Positions 56,608 through 64,000 of a DNA stretch of 64,000 nt are shown piece by piece. The notes under the pieces are model-generated. The model worked only from the letters and a program-made list of their open reading frames with translations, did not search any database and had not been told where the DNA came from. The DNA comes from Archaeoglobaceae archaeon. Its GTDB lineage: Archaea > Halobacteriota > Archaeoglobi > Archaeoglobales > Archaeoglobaceae. A program made the translations under genes and the position numbers. Where the stretch lies: positions 1-64,000 of the forward strand of contig JAVYOO010000004.1 of the NCBI GenBank assembly GCA_038734275.1, in the 5' to 3' direction. The first letter of the stretch is position 1. The number at the start of each line of letters is the position of its first letter.

Positions 56608-57339
56608 ATGAAAATCGTCTTTTCACCAAAATTCTATAAAGTGTATAGCCATGAGCCGGCTGCAGAACCTGGGAGAATGGAGTCGATTATTAATGAATTA
56701 AAATGCTATGAGTTCGTGGAGCCTAAACCAGCGGAAGAAAAGGACGTGTTGTTAGTTCACACGAAAAGACATTTTGAGGATGTAAAACAGGACCACACGG
56801 TTTTTGAGTTGGCAATGCTTGCAGTTGGCGGTGCGATTTTGGCAAGCGAAATCGCTTTCAAAGAACCAAGCTTTGGCTTGATAAGGCCTCCAGGGCATCA
56901 TGCAAGTCCAGACAGCGCCTGGGGTTTTTGCTACTTTAACAACGTTGCCATAGCCGTTAAAAAACTTCTTGCTGGTGGCAAAATCTCAAGGGCAGCAATT
57001 GTCGATTTTGATCTGCATTTCGGCGATGGAACTGCAAATACCTTCAGAGAAGAGCAGAGGGTCAAATACTATCATATGAGTGGTAGCAACATAGATGGAA
57101 TTGCGGAATTTTTGGAAAAACACGAATACGATATAATTGCAGTCTCTGCCGGGTTTGATAGACACAAGGAAGACTGGGGTGGACTTTTGGAGACCGAAGA
57201 TTACACGAAAATTGGCGAAATAATAAAAGAATTTGCAGAAAAGAAGTGCAATGGTAGGAGATTTGCAGTCCTTGAGGGAGGATACAACCACGAAGTTCTT
57301 GGAAAAAATGTTAAAGCCTTTTTAAAGGGATTTGATTAA
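56608..57339 (+). CDS. HDAC-fold deacetylase, compact
   Basis: Histone-deacetylase/acetylpolyamine-amidohydrolase fold. Zinc and catalytic residues present: RPPGHHASPDSAWGFCYFNN, FDLHFGDGTANTF (D-x-H), SAGFDRHKEDWGG and GGYNHEVLG. At 243 residues it is about 100 shorter than typical family members, because loops around the active site are reduced. Substrate could be acetylated lysine or polyamine. Four-nt overlap at the 3' end with an opposite-strand gene. Confidence 0.9.
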   Translation: MKIVFSPKFYKVYSHEPAAEPGRMESIINELKCYEFVEPKPAEEKDVLLVHTKRHFEDVKQDHTVFELAMLAVGGAILASEIAFKEPSFGLIRPPGHHASPDSAWGFCYFNNVAIAVKKLLAGGKISRAAIVDFDLHFGDGTANTFREEQRVKYYHMSGSNIDGIAEFLEKHEYDIIAVSAGFDRHKEDWGGLLETEDYTKIGEIIKEFAEKKCNGRRFAVLEGGYNHEVLGKNVKAFLKGFD

Positions 57340-57686
57340 ATTTGGCTTCTTAATCTCTTTATTTCTCGTAAAAACTCTTCTAATGGCATCTTGTCTATTT
57401 TTTCAACGAATCTAAAGACTTCTTCGAGATTGTAGACATCTTTACCTACATAGCCCAAATCTTTCAGTAGTTTTAAAGCCTGAAATCTTGCCTCTCCAAT
57501 ATCTCCTTGCACCTTCACAGCGAGCATTAAAGGCTCCCGAACCGCAAAATATGAAAAATTTTCAGTCGTATACGCCAATTCGCTGAGAATCCCAGAATCG
57601 AAGAATTTTTTTATCTTGGACAAGTATTCCACGAGTTCTTTTGAATTTCCTTTGATAACTTCGTCAAAGTATGCGTATTCAAACAT
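57336..57686 (-). CDS. Hypothetical helical protein
   Basis: 116 residues from ATG 57686 (MFEYAYFDEV), which overlaps the upstream gene's stop by 8 nt. Helical and charged, with KSKELVEY-like KELVEYLSKIKKFFDSG and EEFLREIKRLRSQ. I do not recognise it. A 125-residue form from 57713 is possible. Confidence 0.55.
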   Translation of the reverse strand: MFEYAYFDEVIKGNSKELVEYLSKIKKFFDSGILSELAYTTENFSYFAVREPLMLAVKVQGDIGEARFQALKLLKDLGYVGKDVYNLEEVFRFVEKIDKMPLEEFLREIKRLRSQI

Positions 57687-58020
57687 TCTCTTCCAGCCTC
57701 CTAAGCGAGCCAATTATCTTATCATTATCAACAAAAGCTATTATTTTCTCCTCTGCTTTCTTAAAAACTATACTCTCACCATTTACAACAGCATAACCGG
57801 CGCACTTTTCGTTTGGAGCTATTATCTCTATCAACTCCCCAAGCTCCTCTGCAAGTTCTGGAGGAATTCTAAAGAGCGAAATCTTGTTACCAATAACAAA
57901 TGCTTTTTCAGCATCCAGGATTTTGGCAACCTTCTCTGCATCCACAAATTCGCTTTTGGATGTGGATATATAAGCTTTCTGCGTTTCTTGAATAATGGAG
58001 TTAGCATTGATGGGATTCAA
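57679..58020 (-). CDS. Hypothetical protein, two-gene unit
   Basis: 113 residues, mixed alpha/beta: FVDAEKVAKILDAEKAFVIGNKISLFRIPPEL and FVDNDKIIGSLRRLEENV (seen in part). Co-transcribed with the downstream hypothetical gene, which overlaps its stop. Not recognised. Its upstream region faces the pyrophosphatase gene. Confidence 0.55.
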   Translation of the reverse strand: MNPINANSIIQETQKAYISTSKSEFVDAEKVAKILDAEKAFVIGNKISLFRIPPELAEELGELIEIIAPNEKCAGYAVVNGESIVFKKAEEKIIAFVDNDKIIGSLRRLEENV

Positions 58021-58101
58021 ACGAACGATCTCCGAATAGCTTGGATCTCTTAGTATTTCTCATTTAGAAAACGTTATTTATTCGCAGAGGGATTAGCAAA
58101 C

Positions 58102-59067
58102 ATGGCAGGGGAAATGCATGTGGTCGGGCACAAGAATCCCGATACAGACAGCGTTTGCTCTGCAATCTCATTTGCGTACCTCTGGAATAAATGGAAGGAA
58201 AAGGGCACAATGAGCAAACTTATGAAAGCTGATTTTGAAGCGGTGCCAGCAGTTCAAGGGGATCTGAATCCAGAGACAAAGTTTGTCCTTGAAAAATTTG
58301 GCTTCAAAACACCCCAAAAGATCTCCGATGCATCTGGAAAGAAGATTGCTCTCGTGGATCATTCTGAAAAAGCTCAGAGCCTTGAGAATCTGGAAAATGG
58401 CGAGATAGTTGCAATTGTTGATCATCACAAGCTTGGAGATATAACAACTCCAAATCCGATTCTATTCTTCAATCTACCTGTTGGTTGCACAGCTACGGTG
58501 CTTAAAGTTCTATACGATAAAACTGGTATTGAGGTGCCAAAGGATATTGCTGGAATTATGCTTGCCTCGATACTAAGCGATACAGTAATCTTTAAGTCAG
58601 CAACTACAACAGAGTTAGATAAAAAAGCTGCTGAAGAACTTGCAAAGATTTCTGGAATTAAAGATTTGATTAAATTCGGCATAGAAGTGAAATCAAAGCT
58701 TTCAGATGTTGAGGGAATGTCTGCGAGGGATATAATGATGAGGGACTTCAAGGACTTTAACATGGGCGGGAAGAAAGTTGGGATAGGACAGATTGAGCTT
58801 CTAGATCTCTCAATGATTGAGGGAAGGAAAGAAGAGATATACCAAGAGCTTGCGAAAAAAAAAGCTGAGGGATATCACAGCGTATTTCTTATGCTAACGG
58901 ATATTATGAAAGAGGGAACTGAACTACTGGTTGTAACCGACGATCCAAAAGTTGTTGAGAAGGCATTTGGAAAGAAGCTTGAAGGTAAAAGCTTATGGCT
59001 TGAAAAAGTAATGAGCAGAAAGAAGCAAATAGTCCCACCGCTTGAGAAGGCTTTTTCTGATTTTTGA
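58102..59067 (+). CDS. ppaC: Manganese-dependent inorganic pyrophosphatase (family II)
   Basis: Hydrolyses pyrophosphate. DHH-type metal motifs: GHKNPDTDSVCSAISFA, LVDHSEKAQ, IVDHHKLGDI, and a C-terminal DHHA2 domain with ATTTELDKKAAEELAKISG and SRKKQIVPPLEKAF. 321 residues. A TATTTATTCGCAG-like AT stretch precedes. Archaea often use family I; this is the Mn-type. Confidence 0.96.
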   Translation: MAGEMHVVGHKNPDTDSVCSAISFAYLWNKWKEKGTMSKLMKADFEAVPAVQGDLNPETKFVLEKFGFKTPQKISDASGKKIALVDHSEKAQSLENLENGEIVAIVDHHKLGDITTPNPILFFNLPVGCTATVLKVLYDKTGIEVPKDIAGIMLASILSDTVIFKSATTTELDKKAAEELAKISGIKDLIKFGIEVKSKLSDVEGMSARDIMMRDFKDFNMGGKKVGIGQIELLDLSMIEGRKEEIYQELAKKKAEGYHSVFLMLTDIMKEGTELLVVTDDPKVVEKAFGKKLEGKSLWLEKVMSRKKQIVPPLEKAFSDF

Positions 59068-59176
59068 CAAGAGATTAAATAATACCAATTTAATATTATT
59101 ATTTTTAATTTAAGTGCCACTGGGTATGGAATCAAAATTCCGAAAACGATATATACTTATGATTATTGTAGTAATT

Positions 59177-59539
59177 ATGGATTCTATTCTCGTGGTGGAC
59201 GATGACGAGGTAATTAGAGAAGCGCTCCAAAAAACTTTGAAGGACTATCCTGTTCTCACGGCTTCAAACGGAAAGGAGGCGGTTGAACTTTACAAAATTC
59301 ATAAACCTGCTATCGTTCTTATGGACATAAACATGCCTGAGATGAACGGTGTAGAAGCGACGAGAGAAATAAAAAAGATAGATCCAAATGCCAGTATAGT
59401 TGTTGTTACTTCTTATCTTAAAGAGCACTTTAGAGAACTTCGTGACCTTGGGGTAAAGGATTTCGTGGAAAAACCCTTCTCTCTTAAAAAAATAAGAGAG
59501 TTCGTTTATGGCTACTTAAAGAAACTGGAAAACACATAA
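59177..59539 (+). CDS. Response regulator, stand-alone receiver domain
   Basis: 120-residue CheY-like receiver: acidic pocket VVDDDEV, phospho-acceptor Asp about 50 in VLMDINMPEMNG, Thr in VVVTSYLKEHF, and Lys in FVEKPFSLKK. No output domain. ATG 59177 lies about 25 bp after the TATA-like GATATATAC (59149-59157), so a leaderless start is likely; a GTG at 59114 would lie upstream of it. The gene just downstream is a broken histidine kinase. Confidence 0.93.
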   Translation: MDSILVVDDDEVIREALQKTLKDYPVLTASNGKEAVELYKIHKPAIVLMDINMPEMNGVEATREIKKIDPNASIVVVTSYLKEHFRELRDLGVKDFVEKPFSLKKIREFVYGYLKKLENT

Positions 59540-59559
59540 AATGTCCAACCTCTATGGGG

Positions 59560-59985
59560 CAGGCGTTGAAAAAGATTAAGGCTGAGCTTCAAAGCTACAA
59601 TCAATGGTAAACCCGCGATAGTGGTCACCGTTCACAAACAGAACTTTCGAGTTACTATCCTTAGACATACATATACTAAACGATTTAACGGTGGTGACAG
59701 GTGTGCTCGAAGTAAATGACCCAATTCTTACTCAAAGGTTCTACATAAGATTATTAAAATGGTAGAAAAAATTAGAGATAAGAGAGTGCTTGAAGAGGTG
59801 ATAGGAGCTTTAAGACCGATTAACGTCGAAGAAATCGTTGGAAGCGTTGTTGAAATGTATCGGGGACGAAGTAGAATTCAAATTGGATGTTCAGGAAGTC
59901 TACGTTGAAGCAAATGAGGCGTTGAATATCGCGATCGGCAACGTGATAGGCTACGTTATAATCCATTCACAGGTTTCTCTGACTA
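59560..59985 (+). pseudogene. Decayed PAS histidine kinase
   Basis: Pieces of one kinase survive in shifting frames. PAS-end-like FKATINGKPAIVVTVHK (from about 59588) is followed, in another frame, by the H-box LDIHILNDLTVVTGVLE (from about 59661), then MVEKIRDKRVLEEVIGALRP (from 59759). In a further frame GDEVEFKLDVQEVYVEANEALNIAIGNVIGYVIIHS corresponds to the HATPase start (seen in part), with the N-box Asn replaced by Tyr. Then it stops, and the SPL-like gene begins. At least three frameshifts and a missing ATPase end make it a pseudogene, once paired with the adjacent response regulator. The interval 59540-60000 holds nothing else I can see. Confidence 0.7.
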
Positions 59986-59999
59986 AAGGCTTTTTAAGT

Positions 60000-60776
60000 C
60001 TAAAAATCCCCAAATCCAGATGTAAACTCGACACCCTTAGCTTTGCAAAGCTCCTTGAGTCTATTTGCAATCGCTTTCCAGTCAGTATTTTTAGCTTTCT
60101 CTGCAAGTTCTCTTGCAAAACCCGACATATAGGGTTTTACTCTATACTTGTCGTAATAGAGTAAACTATTTGTTGCTTTTGCAATCTCAACGATTCCATT
60201 AAAACTTTCCTCGCTAATCTCTGGGATAATTGGTCCTAAGAAGATCCATGTTTTAATTCCCTCAGCAGAGAGCTTTTCTAAAGCCTTCACTCTCTCGCTC
60301 GGAGGTGATGCTCCTGGCTCTACAATTTTTGAGATTCTCTCGTCAAGCGTTGTTATCGTGAATCCAACGTCTACCAGCCCTTTTTTCGCACACAACAGCT
60401 CAAGATCACGCAAAACAAGAGAGCTTTTTGTCTGAATGCTGACTTTGAAGTTGTTCTCCAGAAGAATTCGCAGTAGTTCTCTTGTTAGTTTCGTCTCGGC
60501 TTCAATGGGTTGGTAGGCATCAGTGATCGTGCTAAGTCCGACTAATCCTTTCTTCTTCCTTCTTAATTCCCTTGCAAGGATCTCAGCAATGTTCTCCTTC
60601 ACGACAACGATCTTACCCCAGTTCTTGCCAATTCTCGGCTCACAGTAAAGCCGTGCATAGCAGTATATACAGCCATGGGAACAGCCGATGTAGGGATTGA
60701 GTGTGTAATCCAATCCGGGAAGGTTGCTCTTTCCGAGAGCACTCGAAACTCGTTTTCGCTCTATAAGAAGCTCCAT
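60000..60776 (-). CDS. Radical SAM protein, spore-photoproduct-lyase-like
   Basis: 258 residues. The 4Fe-4S/SAM motif is NPYIGCSHGCIYCYARLYC (CxxxCxxC). The surrounding LDYTLNPYIGCSHGC and LSTITDAYQPIEAETKLTRE match the archaeal/bacterial SPL-like group (Rv2578c-type). Actual substrate unknown; DNA repair is plausible because it overlaps NreA by 16 nt. Confidence 0.88.
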   Translation of the reverse strand: MELLIERKRVSSALGKSNLPGLDYTLNPYIGCSHGCIYCYARLYCEPRIGKNWGKIVVVKENIAEILARELRRKKKGLVGLSTITDAYQPIEAETKLTRELLRILLENNFKVSIQTKSSLVLRDLELLCAKKGLVDVGFTITTLDERISKIVEPGASPPSERVKALEKLSAEGIKTWIFLGPIIPEISEESFNGIVEIAKATNSLLYYDKYRVKPYMSGFARELAEKAKNTDWKAIANRLKELCKAKGVEFTSGFGDF

Positions 60777-61966
60777 AACGTTTTCTGACCTCTAAAGTGA
60801 TCTATTAACTTTGAATTTTTAACCCAGTTGTCAATTCCCGCCTTTGAAAAGCCCCTCAAATAATCCAAAGCCTCTTCGAGTGTGTTGAACTCAATGAATT
60901 TTTGATTAAAGCATTTTCTTAGCATTTCTCTGACAAACCAAACGCCTATGGGAATCTTAAATCCCGGATAGATCTCTCTCCATACTATTGCTCCTGCCTG
61001 TCGCCCTATTTTCCTTAAATACTCTGTGGTTGCGAGCCTTGAAGCGTAATAACATCCACCAAGCGAGGCGTAAGTCCTTCTGCCTCTATGATCTTCCCAG
61101 TCCGTCTCTATGAACATCTCATTGCCGAAATTCCATGTCGTCTGCGGGAACCAAGCTTCACCCCACTCAAAGCACCATGTTTGTGGAGTTAAGATCACCA
61201 TGAAAAGATTTCTCTTTTCTTTAAGAACAAAAACCCTGTAGTGGTCCAAGTTCTCAAAGTGCTTTAATTCTTCAATTAATTGCTTTGAAATCGAGTCATC
61301 CACCGCAGTTATCGCCCATCTTGTTGGAACGAGCTTTCTTCTTACTCCGAGAGCTCCTGCGGAGAGCAATTTTTGAATATGAGAGACCGCAATTCCTTTT
61401 TCATACAAAAGCCTCATAGCTTCGAATGCTCCAAGATCTGTGCTTTCATAGACTTCTTCAACTACCTTTGGTGCTTTTGGAGTACTACAGATTCGAACGT
61501 CTTTTGCTGGCGCGGAAGGACCCATTGGTGGCGTAGAATCATCGAATAAAACCTTTGGAGCGGGTGGCTTCTCAAATATAACCTCGAGCTCCACCGGTTT
61601 CTCGTAGAGACTTATTTCCTGCAGAATGTCCGCCTCTCTTGATCTCGGGTTTCTCACGTCTGCAATGAACTGCCCATGGATCAGAGAGTATCGAAAATCG
61701 AGTATTTTCTCTATGGGCATTTCCGCCCAAAGCTCGGGTTTGTCGTAAAGCGTTGTATCGCCCACAACTGGAGGCAGTGCAGGGCAAACTCTAACCTTTA
61801 GATAATTTGCTCTTCCAACGAACAAAGCTGGCGGAGATGAGCCGAAGATTTCTTTCAAGTTAAAATCAACCTTAATTCTATAGCCTGAGAGCATCGGGCA
61901 ATAAGGAAGATTGCAAAGCATTCTACCTCTGCAAAGGATGCAGAGCTTTGGATCGAAATTTTGCAC
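60761..61966 (-). CDS. nreA: NreA-type DNA repair protein with PCNA-binding tail
   Basis: Nre proteins take part in archaeal DNA damage repair. Domains DUF650 and DUF651 fill the chain. N-terminal zinc finger CILCRGRMLCNLPYCP; central ARGFAD-like WGEAWFPQTTWNFGNEMFIETDWEDHRG and ASLGGCYYASRLA; C-terminal QKTLWSFL is a PCNA-interacting peptide. I chose GTG 61966 because a TATA-like AATTTTAAATTTT lies about 25 bp upstream; TTG 62008 would lie upstream of that box. 401 residues. Overlaps the SPL-like gene. Confidence 0.9.
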   Translation of the reverse strand: MQNFDPKLCILCRGRMLCNLPYCPMLSGYRIKVDFNLKEIFGSSPPALFVGRANYLKVRVCPALPPVVGDTTLYDKPELWAEMPIEKILDFRYSLIHGQFIADVRNPRSREADILQEISLYEKPVELEVIFEKPPAPKVLFDDSTPPMGPSAPAKDVRICSTPKAPKVVEEVYESTDLGAFEAMRLLYEKGIAVSHIQKLLSAGALGVRRKLVPTRWAITAVDDSISKQLIEELKHFENLDHYRVFVLKEKRNLFMVILTPQTWCFEWGEAWFPQTTWNFGNEMFIETDWEDHRGRRTYASLGGCYYASRLATTEYLRKIGRQAGAIVWREIYPGFKIPIGVWFVREMLRKCFNQKFIEFNTLEEALDYLRGFSKAGIDNWVKNSKLIDHFRGQKTLWSFL

Positions 61967-61981
61967 AATAAGAGCCAGCAC

Positions 61982-61998
61982 AAAATTTAAAATCTTTT
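61982..61998. promoter_or_regulatory. Shared AT-rich promoter, NreA and MFS gene
   Basis: AAATTTAAAATC (plus) and GATTTTAAATTT (minus) give TATA-like boxes on both strands in the same 12 bp, 20-30 bp from both starts. Only about 47 bp separate the chosen start codons. Confidence 0.5.
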
Positions 61999-62013
61999 TT
62001 GTATCCAAAGAAT

Positions 62014-63138
62014 GTGGAGAAAGCTCTCAGATTTGTTTTGCTAATGGGCATTGTCAGCCTGCTTGGAGATACAACCTACGAGGGGGCAAGAAGTGTAATA
62101 GGCGCTTATCTTGCGACCTTTGGGATCACTGCTTTAATGCTCGGACTTGTTATCGGAATTGGTGAATTCCTGAGCTATGGATTCAGGATCTTTGCGGGAT
62201 ACTTTGCGGACAGATCTAAAAGATACTGGGCTTTTACCTTTGCGGGCTATGCCTTAATCCTTTCAATTCCGCTGATTGCACTAACCAATTCGCTTGAGAT
62301 CATTCTTCTGCTCATAATTCTGGAAAGACTTGGAAAAGCTCTTCGCTCTCCTGCTCGCGACACACTTATTTCATTTGCAACAGCAAAGATTGGCAGAGGA
62401 AAGGGATTTGGGATTCACGAAGCTATCGATCAAATCGGTGCGGTTCTTGGGCCATTTATTTTCTTTGTTGTCCTATTCTTGGGCTACGGCTACAGGGAGG
62501 GCTTTCTGATTTTGTTTATTCCAACTATTCTGATGCTTTTAGTTCTATTGAGTGCAAAGCAGAGCTATGTGGGTGAAGAAATTCCGAAAAAAGGTGAAGA
62601 TAAGCTTACCAAAGCCTTTTGGCTTTACATAGCCTTCACGATCCTTGCTGTTGCGGGGCTTGTGAATTTCCAGCTTTTGGCGTATCATTTCAAGCTGAAC
62701 TCCGTATTTTCGGATGAGCTCATTCCAATGCTATATGCTTTGGCAATGGGTGTAGATGCAATCTCCGCGCTTTTAGTTGGCAGAGCTTACGACAAATTAG
62801 GGCTGAAATGCCTTGTTTTGGTTCCAGTTTTAACTCCAATCTCCGTCATTTTATCCTTAGAAGCAAATCCGATTTTGGGCTTAATTCTTTTCGGCGCCAT
62901 TGTAGGAATGCAAGAATCCGTGATGCGTGCGGGAGTGGCTGAGATAACTGGAGCGAGTAAAAGAGCAACCGCCTATGGAATTCTTAACACAGGCTTCGGC
63001 ATCGGATTTCTCTTGGGAAGCTCTTTGATGGGCTTTCTTTACGATTTCTCGATAAGCTATCTAATTCTGTTCTCCCTTGCTTCTGAAATCTTAGCCTTCG
63101 GCATTCTCGTGTTGCTACTCCGACAGCTTAAAAGCTGA
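62014..63138 (+). CDS. MFS transporter
   Basis: About 374 residues, twelve predicted transmembrane segments. The loop 2-3 motif is AGYFADRSKRYWAF (GxxxDRxxRR variant) and another is ALRSPARDTLISFATAKIGRGKGFG. Family resembles drug/sugar efflux MFS proteins; substrate unknown. GTG 62014 fits the promoter spacing; TTG 61999 would add five residues. Its 3' end overlaps larE by 24 nt. Confidence 0.85.
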   Translation: MEKALRFVLLMGIVSLLGDTTYEGARSVIGAYLATFGITALMLGLVIGIGEFLSYGFRIFAGYFADRSKRYWAFTFAGYALILSIPLIALTNSLEIILLLIILERLGKALRSPARDTLISFATAKIGRGKGFGIHEAIDQIGAVLGPFIFFVVLFLGYGYREGFLILFIPTILMLLVLLSAKQSYVGEEIPKKGEDKLTKAFWLYIAFTILAVAGLVNFQLLAYHFKLNSVFSDELIPMLYALAMGVDAISALLVGRAYDKLGLKCLVLVPVLTPISVILSLEANPILGLILFGAIVGMQESVMRAGVAEITGASKRATAYGILNTGFGIGFLLGSSLMGFLYDFSISYLILFSLASEILAFGILVLLLRQLKS

Positions 63139-63948
63139 ATAATTTTTAGCATTCCCCTCGCCATAGCCATCGAGATTAAGCAAAACAGAACGAAATCCAA
63201 GCTCATGTAGGCATTTTCTTAGCTCAAATAACCTTTGAGAATCTAAAACTTTACTCAACTCTTTTTGTTCAACTTCAATCACAGCTATGCCATTAAGATC
63301 CCTAACTCTGACATTTTTAACTCCTAAAATTTCCAAGCTCACGTTTTCAGCCCTATCAATCCTTTCGAGAATTTCCGGAGAAATTCTTAATCCATAAGGG
63401 ATTCGAGTTGCAAGACAAGCAAGAGAGGGTAAATCGTGGAAAGAGAAGCCCATTTCTTTTGCAATCCCCCTTATTTCTTCTTTTTCTACTCCAAACTTAA
63501 CCCAAGGGCTTAAAACCTTCTTCTCTTCAAGAACCGCTCTAAAGCCTGGTCTGTCTCCAATAATATCGCTCGCATTGGTGCCTTCAAAAACGACCTCGAA
63601 ACCTCTGTTCTCTGCAACGCTCACAAGTGCCTTTAACATCATTTTTTTGCAGTAATAACACCTTTCATTCGAATTTTCGACAAACTCCTTTATTTTGAGA
63701 ACGTCCAGCTCGAGAAACTCATGAGAAATCCCTAATTCCTGAGCAATTCTTTTAGCGTTTTCAATTTCTCTGCTTGCAGTAGCCTTTGTCTTTATAGTTA
63801 CTGCCAAAACGTCTTCAATCTCTTGCTTGCAGATCGCAGTTAGCGTTGCACTGTCAACACCACCGCTGAAGGCTATTATAGCATTTTTGAATGAACCAAC
63901 GAACCTTTTTAGCTTTTCAAGCTTTTCAGCGGTTTCAGGTTTTAGCAT
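63115..63948 (-). CDS. larE: LarE-type sacrificial sulfur transferase
   Basis: PP-loop enzyme that donates sulfur to the nickel-pincer cofactor precursor in lactate racemase-type systems. AFSGGVDSATL is the PP-loop. Three conserved cysteines (ERCYYC and SLACLATRIPYG) suggest the form that carries a 4Fe-4S cluster instead of sacrificing one Cys. 277 residues. No larB, larC or racemase gene is seen in this window, so the acceptor is unknown. Confidence 0.9.
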   Translation of the reverse strand: MLKPETAEKLEKLKRFVGSFKNAIIAFSGGVDSATLTAICKQEIEDVLAVTIKTKATASREIENAKRIAQELGISHEFLELDVLKIKEFVENSNERCYYCKKMMLKALVSVAENRGFEVVFEGTNASDIIGDRPGFRAVLEEKKVLSPWVKFGVEKEEIRGIAKEMGFSFHDLPSLACLATRIPYGLRISPEILERIDRAENVSLEILGVKNVRVRDLNGIAVIEVEQKELSKVLDSQRLFELRKCLHELGFRSVLLNLDGYGEGNAKNYSAFKLSE

Positions 63949-64000
63949 AGGCTTCTATGATCTCCTTAAAAGCCTGAAGGACGTAATCCACTTCTTCCTG
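63935..64000 (-). CDS. C-terminal end of a gene cut by the window edge
   Basis: Twenty-one codons plus TGA (QEEVDYVLQAFKEIIEAYAKT in part) run from the right edge and overlap the larE start by 14 nt. The helix EEVDYVLQAFKEI resembles C-terminal ends of some PLP-dependent aminotransferase-fold enzymes, but this is too short to assign. It shows that larE is part of a longer operon. Confidence 0.6.
   Translation of the reverse strand, partial: QEEVDYVLQAFKEIIEAYAKT

Overview
This is a 64 kb stretch of a hyperthermophile-type euryarchaeal chromosome, most likely from the Archaeoglobales (Archaeoglobus, Ferroglobus or Geoglobus). Four things point there. The RNA polymerase B and A subunits are both split (B''/B', A'/A''). 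Acyl-CoA dehydrogenase and thiolase (beta-oxidation) genes sit beside a rubredoxin gene. There is a secreted eight-heme cytochrome c. The replication, translation and lipid genes are all archaeal (Hef, RPA, NreA, thermosome, aIF5A, aIF1A, isopentenyl phosphate kinase). Species cannot be fixed from the window alone.

Positions 1 to about 2.8 kb are the decayed end of an integrated element. They hold an SSV-type integrase C-terminal piece, a second tyrosine recombinase with deletions in its N-terminal half, small regulator-like genes, and an SSV-type integrase N-terminal piece that reads into the antisense of tRNA-Thr(GGU). From 2.8 to 22 kb the genes are mostly housekeeping: Hef, aIF1A, an octaheme cytochrome, two RPA proteins, Sua5, aIF5A with agmatinase, the thermosome, siroheme and heme genes (dehydrogenase plus a fused AhbA/B decarboxylase), a TtuA/NcsA-type tRNA thiolase, a geranylgeranyl-reductase-like flavoprotein, a HisA-like protein, a PUA protein, a catalytically crippled cis-prenyltransferase homologue, a DUF92 membrane protein and a secreted Lon-like (S16) protease.

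From 22.5 to 34.3 kb, tRNA-Lys(UUU) precedes the transcription/translation operon rpoH-B''-B'-A'-A''-L30e-nusA-S12-S7-EF2, closed by a NIP7-like PUA protein that overlaps EF2. From 34 to 45 kb lie a GYD protein, the archaeal riboflavin reductase, ArgRS, Sec61beta, the acyl-CoA dehydrogenase/thiolase pair, rubredoxin, an MgtE-like transporter, a ketopantoate reductase and TrpRS. From 45.6 to 50 kb a tight run contains aspartate kinase, a DHH/RecJ-like phosphoesterase, a Pcc1-like protein, a homologue of the eukaryotic C15orf41/CDIN1 nuclease and a DUF996 membrane protein.

From 50 to 60 kb there is a PAS histidine kinase, HisH, a family-4 UDG and a four-gene isoprenoid operon (mevalonate kinase, isopentenyl phosphate kinase, type-2 IPP isomerase, prenyl diphosphate synthase). 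These are followed by a lipoprotein, a compact HDAC-fold deacetylase, a family II pyrophosphatase and a response regulator next to a broken histidine kinase. From 60 to 64 kb come a spore-photoproduct-lyase-like radical SAM protein, NreA with a PCNA-binding tail, an MFS transporter and a LarE-type sulfur transferase. I found no CRISPR array, defence island, rRNA or intact insertion sequence. The items most worth following up are the crippled cis-prenyltransferase, the C15orf41-like nuclease operon, the aIF1A gene without a standard start codon, the palindrome over the beta-oxidation promoter, and the decayed integration site.
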